A stretch of DNA of 7,989 nt from the NCBI GenBank assembly GCA_947505565.1, contig CANNLB010000080.1, positions 1 to 7,989 of the forward strand, read 5' to 3'. The first letter of the stretch is position 1. Every line of letters begins with the position of its first letter. Under the pieces are notes generated by a model, which was not told the origin of the DNA, made no database searches, and saw nothing but the letters and a program-made list of their open reading frames with translations. Positions 1 through 5,783 of this stretch are shown piece after piece. A program made the position numbers and the translations under genes. Origin of the DNA: Acidobacteriota bacterium (GTDB lineage Bacteria; Acidobacteriota; Terriglobia; Bryobacterales; Bryobacteraceae).

Positions 1-490
1 CCGGGCAGCAATGGAGGAAGATTTGGGGGGGATCCGAGGAGGTCGGCTCCTCGGACGACGTCGGTGACGCTTTGGGCGGCATCATCGACAACGACGGCGA
101 GTTGATAAGCGTATAACCCATCGGCCTGTAGGGCGACGAAATCGTCGATGTCCTGTGGCGCGCGGATTTTGACGGTGGGGGCCGGGGGGCCGGGGGGCGG
201 TCCGGCAGCGGCAGTCGTCCTGTCGGCTACACACGCACAGAGATAGGTCCAGGCGCCCAGGGCTTTGAGGGTCGCTTGATAGGGTTCATTGCGGGTGGAT
301 TGGTAGAGCACGGGCCGATCCCAGGCGAAGCCGTAAGCTTGCAGCGCTCGTAGAATCTCGTCGGCGAATTCGGTGCAGCAACGGGGCGGCACGCCATTCG
401 GAAGAGCCACTCTCCGCCGCAGGAGCGGGCCTCCCGATAAGTGGCAGTGGCAGCCCAAAGGCCCCCGCCGTTGACGGGGCGAATCGTCTC
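1..490 (-). pseudogene. gluQ: Decayed glutamyl-Q tRNA(Asp) synthetase gene, running off the left edge
   Basis: An intact GluQRS is a GluRS-like class I enzyme that puts glutamate on the queuosine base of tRNA(Asp). Here its pieces are spread over three minus-strand frames. At about 486-454, [11 protein letters not shown] resembles the family start RFAPSPTG...HLGH. At 451-395 in a second frame, [19 protein letters not shown] matches the segment that normally precedes the conserved ED-L/I-D acidic patch. From about 386 down to 36 in a third frame come [51 protein letters not shown] and DVVRGADLL, all typical of GluQRS. The HIGH-like motif, the acidic patch and much of the zinc-binding and linker region between CAC and the GLYAYQL segment are missing. 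After DLL the similarity (PPQIFLH) moves to another frame at a run of seven G (25-31). No single frame encodes a working enzyme. Identification rests on recalled family motifs; the decay itself is visible directly. Confidence 0.8.
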
Positions 491-545
491 CAGTATCCCA
501 ACTCGTCACTTTACCTATTGTTCTCGCTATCCTTTATTCTGTTTA

Positions 546-983
546 TTGGCGTTCTTTGCGTTCGAATTTATCCCCGTCGAGACGGTCACCCCCTGGGGCC
601 CTCCCAATGCTCCCGAGTTCCACTGGTACGCTTTGACGGATGGGCGCTTCTGGATCGATGCCGACGGTAAGCTGCCGCTAGGCGACGGAGTTGCTTTCTA
701 TGTCGCCCAGATTTGGGAGTCGCTTTTGGACGTGAATCGGCAAGAGGCTTCGGCGCTAAATTTACGTTTTTTGGAAGCGGCCCCGGAAGTAACTTTCAGT
801 TGGGTCGGGGATACCGTTTGCATGGCTTGGGGCGGCGATTCCTGCGAAATCCCGCAGGAGCGATGGCGGCTGGAGATTCGGGATTTTCACGAGCGCTTCT
901 TCGCGGCGATGGCCGAACGAGCGTCCTTGGGCGGGCCCAATTTTGCGCTCGATCATGCGACGCGTTACTTATGGTTGGAGTAA
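546..983 (+). CDS. Small soluble hypothetical protein, DUF5984-like
   Basis: Function unknown. The frame is open from a GTG at 441, but the stretch that looks like protein begins near FAFEFIPVETVTPWG. DUF5984-type proteins usually begin close to such an F-x-F-x-x-x-P-x-E-x-x-PWG block, so I place the start at the TTG at 546 (145 residues). There is no clear ribosome binding site for either start, and the 441 start would overlap the gluQ remnant on the other strand. Visible features are FHWYALTDGRFWIDADG near the N-terminus, YVAQIWESLLDV, a tryptophan-rich middle, and a helical end (DFHERFFAAMAERA). There is no signal peptide or membrane segment, so it is probably cytoplasmic. The stop overlaps the end of the convergent hydrolase gene by 15 bases. 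The DUF5984 assignment is from memory of the motif pattern and is moderate; that the frame is coding is more secure. Confidence 0.6.
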   Translation: MAFFAFEFIPVETVTPWGPPNAPEFHWYALTDGRFWIDADGKLPLGDGVAFYVAQIWESLLDVNRQEASALNLRFLEAAPEVTFSWVGDTVCMAWGGDSCEIPQERWRLEIRDFHERFFAAMAERASLGGPNFALDHATRYLWLE

Positions 984-2909
984 GTAGTCCCGAATGACTC
1001 GTTCGTTCATTTCGTCAAAGAACCGGTAGTAATACTGGGGGCCGTTTCGTTTGACGATGTTTCCGTTCCAATCGGTCGGCTGCACCCAGCGGACGGTTCG
1101 TCCCTTGGCTAGGTCTTCGAGGTCCCAACTTAAGAGGAAGCCCGGGATTACGGCGTCATGGAGGAATTTGTGGACCGGGGTATCAAGGGCGCTGGCTAGG
1201 CTATAGGGCGCCCGTTCCAACCACAACTTGCCCAGTCGAGGCTCGGCGGCGCTGGCGAGGAGGAGCCATACTGCGGCGGTTCCATCGGCGACGCCCCGGA
1301 TGGGGCCAGGGGCGACGTCGGGGCGGGCGGCGAGAATCTTAACGGCCGCGGCGATGTCCTGGCCCCGCATACCGGCCAAATTGCGGCCGATCATCCAGCT
1401 GCGCGTGGCCGCCATCCAGTCACCGTATTCGGCGTACTCCCGAGGTGCTGGCAGCCCGCGGGGTACAATCGCGATCACGACGGCGCCGGCTGCGGCGATC
1501 TCTCTAGCCCGTTCTGAGAGCTTCGGCCCGGATTCGACATGAACCACACCGGGCAACGGAGTCGTTCCGGCGGGGCGGAGGAGATGCCCGGTGACGACGA
1601 CCCCGGGTTCTGGTTCAAACGTGAACGTCTCTTCAGTACCTTTGATCGGTGGCGCGGTCGGCACTGGGCGGACGAGTTTTTGGACTTCGGCGGCCAGGTC
1701 GCCTCTGTGCTGACCTTCCTGCCGACGGGCGCGCAGGATCTCGACGAGATCCCGGCTCTTCAGATCGGTAGCAACTTGGCCGGTGGGGGTTACGATCAGG
1801 TCTTCATTCGAGAACATCTTGATCTTCGGATCTTCTTGCGGAGCGGGTTGGCTTGGGTTAAGCCACTGGTGGAACCAGCTATAGACGGCCTCGCGCACTT
1901 CGATCGGCGTGCCGTGACCGCCGGGTCCGAGCACCCACTTCACGTTTGATTCGGCGTCGAACAGTTTGTAGAAGCTGCGGCCGCCTTCGTAGACGATCTT
2001 GGCGCCCGCGGGGGTGAAAAAATCTTCCTGGGTGGACCCGATCAGCCAGGGCTTCGGGGCGAACTGGTGGACGTAGTCGGTCTGGTCGAGGCCTTCGCTG
2101 AGGAAATTCGGCAGGCTCTGTTCGGAGTCCCCGATCGAGCCGCCGAAGAGGACCTCAAACGAATTCATGTAACAGAGAGGGGCGGCGACTTTGATGCGGG
2201 AGTCGAGGGCGGAGATATAGGTGGTTTGGGTGCCGCCGCCGGAACAGCCGGTGGCACCGATGCGTTCGGGGTCGACGGCTGGATGGCTCGCCAGGAAGTC
2301 GATGGCGCGTTTGGCGTCCCAGATGAAGTAGCGCGCTAGCGTCTCGCCCACCAAAATTGCCTGCGTACCGGCGAGCCAATGTTCGGGGACGCCTCCGGGG
2401 ACGAGGGCGCGATTCAGTCTCGGGTCGAAGGCTTGGCTTCGCTCGCCTTGGCCCATGGGGTCGAAGGCCAGGACGACGAGGCCCTGGGCGGCGAGGTTGG
2501 CGGCGATGCGCTGAGCGGCGGGTTTGCCCTCGTTCCAATGGCCGAGGGAGAAGAGCACGGCCGGATGTTTGCCGGGGGACTTCGGCAGGTACAGATTTGC
2601 GGTGATCCAGTACCCGGGTAGACTTTCGAAGGCCACCATCTCGATTGCGTGGGTGGGCGCGTCCAGTTTACTGAACGTCTTTGGGTTGAGCGGACCGTTG
2701 TAAGTGGGCAAGCCTCCGATGACCCGGAGCAGCTTTTCGCGCATCAGTTTTTGGCGCGCGATACCTTCAGCCTTGGTCTGCAAGGGCGCCAAGGCGGCGC
2801 GGCGGTCGCGGAGCAACTGCTGCGCTTGGCTGTTCAGCCACGTATTAAAGTCCTGCGCGGAGAGAGCCGCGGCTAATCCGAAAAGCGCTAGGAGACGGTA
2901 CACCTCCAA
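969..2909 (-). CDS. Secreted alpha/beta-hydrolase, acetyl xylan esterase-like, with a degenerate second hydrolase domain
   Basis: 646 residues. An N-terminal signal peptide (LLALFGLAAALSAQ, cleavage likely near residue 19) points to export. The first hydrolase domain (about 50-350) has a possible oxyanion-hole stretch SLGHWNEG (121-128), the nucleophile elbow GCSGGG with Ser223, a likely acid Asp296 in STQEDFF, and His332 in GPGGHG. This is the layout of acetyl xylan esterase/dienelactone-hydrolase-like serine esterases common in Acidobacteriota and Planctomycetota. The substrate is unknown; ester-decorated polysaccharide is the usual guess. Residues about 425-600 look like a second hydrolase fold, but its elbow reads GVADG, with Ala541 where the nucleophile should be. 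The start is TTG (2907-2909), the first start codon after an in-frame stop at 2931-2933; a GTG two codons later is the alternative, and neither has a clear ribosome binding site. The gene begins 11 bases after the glycosyltransferase stop, so cotranscription is likely. Confidence 0.85.
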   Translation of the reverse strand: MEVYRLLALFGLAAALSAQDFNTWLNSQAQQLLRDRRAALAPLQTKAEGIARQKLMREKLLRVIGGLPTYNGPLNPKTFSKLDAPTHAIEMVAFESLPGYWITANLYLPKSPGKHPAVLFSLGHWNEGKPAAQRIAANLAAQGLVVLAFDPMGQGERSQAFDPRLNRALVPGGVPEHWLAGTQAILVGETLARYFIWDAKRAIDFLASHPAVDPERIGATGCSGGGTQTTYISALDSRIKVAAPLCYMNSFEVLFGGSIGDSEQSLPNFLSEGLDQTDYVHQFAPKPWLIGSTQEDFFTPAGAKIVYEGGRSFYKLFDAESNVKWVLGPGGHGTPIEVREAVYSWFHQWLNPSQPAPQEDPKIKMFSNEDLIVTPTGQVATDLKSRDLVEILRARRQEGQHRGDLAAEVQKLVRPVPTAPPIKGTEETFTFEPEPGVVVTGHLLRPAGTTPLPGVVHVESGPKLSERAREIAAAGAVVIAIVPRGLPAPREYAEYGDWMAATRSWMIGRNLAGMRGQDIAAAVKILAARPDVAPGPIRGVADGTAAVWLLLASAAEPRLGKLWLERAPYSLASALDTPVHKFLHDAVIPGFLLSWDLEDLAKGRTVRWVQPTDWNGNIVKRNGPQYYYRFFDEMNERVIRDYLLQP

Positions 2910-2920
2910 ATTGTACTTGG

Positions 2921-4096
2921 TTAGGAGGACTTAGTTGCGGCGGATAGCTTTTCTTGCAGGATGTTAGGGATTTCGAAGAGAGCGCGGTTTTCAATCGCTT
3001 GGACGTTTTTGCGCAGCGTCGCGAACCGTTTGGGTTCGAGCATTCGTTCGAGGGCCGGAACGACGTTGGCGAAGCTGTCGAGCGCTTCGCCCAGTTCGTG
3101 TTCGGCCACCCAGGTGGCGTTGAACCGTTCTTGGGGCAGCGTCCACGCATTGTTTTCGACGACGACCGGAAGCCCCATTTTGATGGCTTCGCTCACGCTG
3201 CCGGGGCCAGGCTTGCCGACGAAGAAATCGGCGAGTTGCATGAACTTCGGGACCTCTTTTGTGAAGCCTTCGACGTGCTTGCCGATGCGTCCAGAGCGCT
3301 GGCGAAGCTCCTCGGCGAGCCGGACGTTTTTCCCGCAAAGGAGGAGGAGTTGGACGCGCAGAGAGGAGGCGCCGATGCGGTCGTAGAGATGGAGCATCTT
3401 CTGCGAGCCTTCCCCGCCGAACAGGACCAATCCGGTGGGCACTCCGGGCTGCAGGCCGAGCTTGACGAGGGCGGCGTCTCGATCGATCGGCGGGGCGTCG
3501 TAGAAGCTGGGGTTCAAAATCATGCCGGAGACCCGATGCACCGATGATCCTGGCGCGGCGGTGGCACGGGCCTGTTCGGCTGCTCTGGCGGTACCGCAGA
3601 TGAAGCTTTGCAACTGGTCTTCGATCCAGAAGTGCGGAGGGTAGTCCGCCATGTCGGTGAGGATGGTGACGTACGGAATGGACGGATCGACGGCCTGGAG
3701 CGCTTGGAGCATGGCGCGGTTGAAGTTGGGGACGAGCGAGACGACCATATCGGGACGGTTGGCGGTCCAATACTGGGTGAGGATGCGGACTTGCGCTTTA
3801 TGGTAGATCCGGATGATTGCGTGCATCATCGGTAACAACTGGGTGGAGCCGAGCGTCCAGCCCTTGGCCAGGATTTGGTTGTAAATGTCCTCCATCCGCA
3901 GCCCGGTCAGTTTGCGGAAGATATCCAATTCGTCGAGCACGTCCTGCAAATCGATCAGGCGAACGTCCCACGGCCGATTTTGGGTTTCGATCACTTTTTT
4001 CAAGGCGGAAGCCGCCGCGCGGTGGCCACCGCCGGCGTCAAAAAACATGAAATCGATCTTTGGTGAGATTTTCAAGGTACAAACATAGTCTTTCAC
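2921..4096 (-). CDS. GT28-family glycosyltransferase, MGDG synthase/UgtP-like
   Basis: 391 residues, normal length for the family. The N-terminal half begins with the MGDG-synthase-type glycine-rich loop FFDAGGGHRAA (18-28), where the acceptor lipid domain starts. The C-terminal half carries the nucleotide-sugar binding face: GGEGS (227-231), LLLCGKN (251-257) and KPGPGSVSEA (295-304), matching the KPGG-x-x-x-x-EA signature of MurG, UgtP and MGD enzymes, with PQERFNA (321-327) nearby. Family members move a sugar from a UDP-sugar to diacylglycerol, or to a related lipid, at the inner membrane face. The exact sugar and acceptor cannot be read from sequence. No transmembrane segment is seen, in keeping with peripheral membrane association. 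The GTG at 4094-4096 is the longest plausible start; a TTG at codon 8 or an ATG at codon 17 just before FFDAGGGH are alternatives, and none has a strong ribosome binding site. First gene of a minus-strand pair with the hydrolase, divergent from PAP2. Confidence 0.88.
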   Translation of the reverse strand: MKDYVCTLKISPKIDFMFFDAGGGHRAAASALKKVIETQNRPWDVRLIDLQDVLDELDIFRKLTGLRMEDIYNQILAKGWTLGSTQLLPMMHAIIRIYHKAQVRILTQYWTANRPDMVVSLVPNFNRAMLQALQAVDPSIPYVTILTDMADYPPHFWIEDQLQSFICGTARAAEQARATAAPGSSVHRVSGMILNPSFYDAPPIDRDAALVKLGLQPGVPTGLVLFGGEGSQKMLHLYDRIGASSLRVQLLLLCGKNVRLAEELRQRSGRIGKHVEGFTKEVPKFMQLADFFVGKPGPGSVSEAIKMGLPVVVENNAWTLPQERFNATWVAEHELGEALDSFANVVPALERMLEPKRFATLRKNVQAIENRALFEIPNILQEKLSAATKSS

Positions 4097-4152
4097 ATAT
4101 GTTTTTCAGTTTCGTCACGAATCCGTAAAGATTCTGCCCGTACCATGTCTGC
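4097..4152. promoter_or_regulatory. Divergent intergenic spacer with a small dyad
   Basis: These 56 bases separate the start codons of the glycosyltransferase (minus) and PAP2 (plus), so promoters for both directions must lie here or inside the genes. The only structure I see is GAATC-CGTAAA-GATTC at 4119-4134, a perfect 5-base inverted repeat with a 6-base spacer. No convincing -35/-10 pair is visible on either strand. An operator role is only a possibility; arms of this length also arise by chance. Confidence 0.25.
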
Positions 4153-4692
4153 ATGAGTGTTGCGGCCTTAGTCGTCCACTACATCGAAGAGCGCGATCAT
4201 CGGCTGATGAGACGGTGTAACCGTTGGCAGGCACCCCGTTGGGTGCGGCTCGGTTCGGTGTATGCCACCCGTTGCGGGGATGGCTGGTTGTGGTATGCGC
4301 TTGCTATTGCATTGATGACGCTGGGCGACGAAGCGCGATTCCGCACGGTAGGCTCGGCTACGTTGGCGGCCGCCATCGGAGTGTTTTTGTTTTTGCGATT
4401 GAAGAAATACGCAGGACGTCGGCGGCCGTGCGCGCTCGAAGCGCACTGCTGGGCCAAGCTCTTGCCTCCGGATCAGTTTTCGTTCCCTTCGGGCCACTCG
4501 ATGACGGCGTTTGCGATTTGTGTGCCGGTGGGTTTGGGGTACCCGGGCTTAGCGCCGGGACTGAGCTTGGTGGCGTTGTCAATTGCGGCTTCGCGGATCC
4601 TGCTCGGCATGCATTTCCTGAGCGATGTGGTGGTTGGGTCGATTCTTGGGGCGCTGCTTGGCTACGCCAGCTACGCGCTCATTATGGCCTAA
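4153..4692 (+). CDS. PAP2-family membrane phosphatase
   Basis: 179 residues carrying all three parts of the PAP2 phosphatase signature in order and with correct spacing: K84-x6-R91-P92 (KKYAGRRRP), P112-S-G-H115 (FPSGHS), and S147-R148-x5-H154-x3-D158 (SRILLGMHFLSD). The histidines at 115 and 154 and Asp158 are the expected catalytic residues, so the enzyme should be active. Hydrophobic stretches around 45-57, 66-82, 117-150 and 156-178 make it an integral inner-membrane protein. Family members dephosphorylate phosphatidate, undecaprenyl diphosphate or related lipid phosphates; sequence alone does not decide which. Start is the ATG at 4153. Convergent with the transporter pseudogene: the two stop codons overlap within 4682-4692. 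Its divergent neighbour is a lipid glycosyltransferase, which would suit release of diacylglycerol as that enzyme's acceptor, but this is inference. Confidence 0.92.
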   Translation: MSVAALVVHYIEERDHRLMRRCNRWQAPRWVRLGSVYATRCGDGWLWYALAIALMTLGDEARFRTVGSATLAAAIGVFLFLRLKKYAGRRRPCALEAHCWAKLLPPDQFSFPSGHSMTAFAICVPVGLGYPGLAPGLSLVALSIAASRILLGMHFLSDVVVGSILGALLGYASYALIMA

Positions 4693-5735
4693 GGAATTCG
4701 CGCCAGAGGACGTCAGCAGCCACTGAGAGCAGCGTGATGGGTAATCCGGCCCGGGTGTATTCCCAGAAGGTGATTTGCTGTGCTTCCTTGGCCCGTGCGG
4801 CCACGATGGCGTTGGCGCCCGCGCCCGGCAGTGTTAGGTTACCGCTCAGGGTGGCCGATATGGATAATGCGAGCCATGCTTTGCGAGCGTTCGGAAGCTG
4901 TTGGATGAAAAGATTAAACGGCATGACGGAAAGCACGTTGGAGACAGGATCGACAGCAGCACCGAGACGAAGCTTAGGACCGGGATTTTGTTCCAAGTGA
5001 TTCCGGGTGGCAAAGCCGAACAGCTCTTCGTCGAGCGACGTTTTCCACTCCGGCCAGGACGATGAAGGGTCCGGAAAACATGACGAGCAGAGACCCGTCG
5101 ATTTGCGCGTAGACTTCTTCGGGGTAGACCCGGCGGGTGACCAAGAGGGTTGCTCCGGCGATAAGCGCGGCGACCGCGATAGGTGCGCCAGCGAAGAATG
5201 AACCGAACAGGATTGCGGAGGCCAGGAAAGACTTGATGAGAAGAAGGCGATCAAAGGGGATCGGGCACTCGATCCTGTGAGCCTGTCGTGGGTTAGAGAA
5301 TTCATCGCGATGGAACCGGGGCAAGAGGGAGATGGCAACAATGAAGCCGAAGAGCGCTACCGGGGCGAGCGTAACGAAGAAGACGGCGAAGGGTATGCCG
5401 GAGGAGCCACCGATCATCATGTTTTTTGCGGATATCCGGTGATGGTGGCCGCGCTGTCGATGGCCGTAGCGAGAAGGTAGGGAAGGGGACGACGCTCGAG
5501 AGAGCGGGTGATTTCGATGACGAGCGGGGTCATGACGAGGCAGATATTGTCGTTGGCGAAGGGCCCGGCGTACGGCCAGTTGAGCGACGAGGGGGAAGAA
5601 TCAGGGGATGCGGAGATTGGCGACTACGATCATCATGCCGAAGAGCCGCATGATTGTTTCGGAGTGGATCGCCCGCCAAGCTTCTTCTACGGAGAGCACT
5701 GGCGAAAATTACGACGGCCGAGATCGATTCTGAGT
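4682..5735 (-). pseudogene. Decayed SLC13/ArsB/NhaD-type ion transporter gene
   Basis: Intact relatives are polytopic inner-membrane anion or Na+/H+ transporters of about 400 residues. Pieces here read in order on the minus strand but in changing frames. About 5700-5560: VLSVEEAWRAIHSETIMRLF and GMMIVVANLRIP, then an in-frame TGA (5601-5603), then FFPLVAQLAVRRA. The TGA sits where the family has Gly before FF. About 5560-5423 in another frame: NDNICLVMTPLVIEITR, LPYLLATA and ATITGYPQ; the segment between RRA and ND is deleted. At a run of six T (5422-5427) the frame shifts back to NMMIGGSSG and a membrane-rich stretch ending FIVLAGVEN near 5050. After further shifts the C-terminal part resumes: VSNVLSVMPFNLFIQQLPN, ALSISATLSGNLTLPGAGAN, ITFWEYTRAGLP. 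ISAVVIFA at about 5724-5701 may be the old N-terminus. The gene cannot make a full transporter. Substrate unknown. Confidence 0.85.
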
Positions 5736-5783
5736 AATAGATATCGATCGAATGGCACGATTCCGGGCGATACTTATGGGTAA

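Noticed and set aside
969..983. Possible bidirectional terminator between the convergent genes
   Set aside because: The two coding ends overlap and no hairpin with a T-run is visible there.
1539..1949. 136-residue open frame on the plus strand
   Set aside because: It lies entirely opposite the intact hydrolase gene, has no family-like motif, and is the kind of antisense frame that GC-rich coding DNA produces.
2954..3547. 197-residue plus-strand open frame opposite the glycosyltransferase
   Set aside because: The minus strand carries all the GT28 motifs in a complete gene; the plus frame is an antisense shadow.
4145..4156. Mini-ORF ATG TCT GCA TGA ending on the PAP2 start codon (ATGA overlap)
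   Set aside because: A three-codon frame without a ribosome binding site is expected by chance; nothing supports a leader peptide.
4224..5000. 258-residue plus-strand open frame over PAP2 and the transporter remnant
   Set aside because: It is out of frame with the PAP2 gene, whose catalytic motifs are complete, and it shows no recognisable domain.
5715..5765. Clustered GATCGA words and a TCGATCGA palindrome before the MutS-like gene
   Set aside because: The words are short, unevenly spaced, and there is no promoter-like pair around them; not enough for an operator or origin call.
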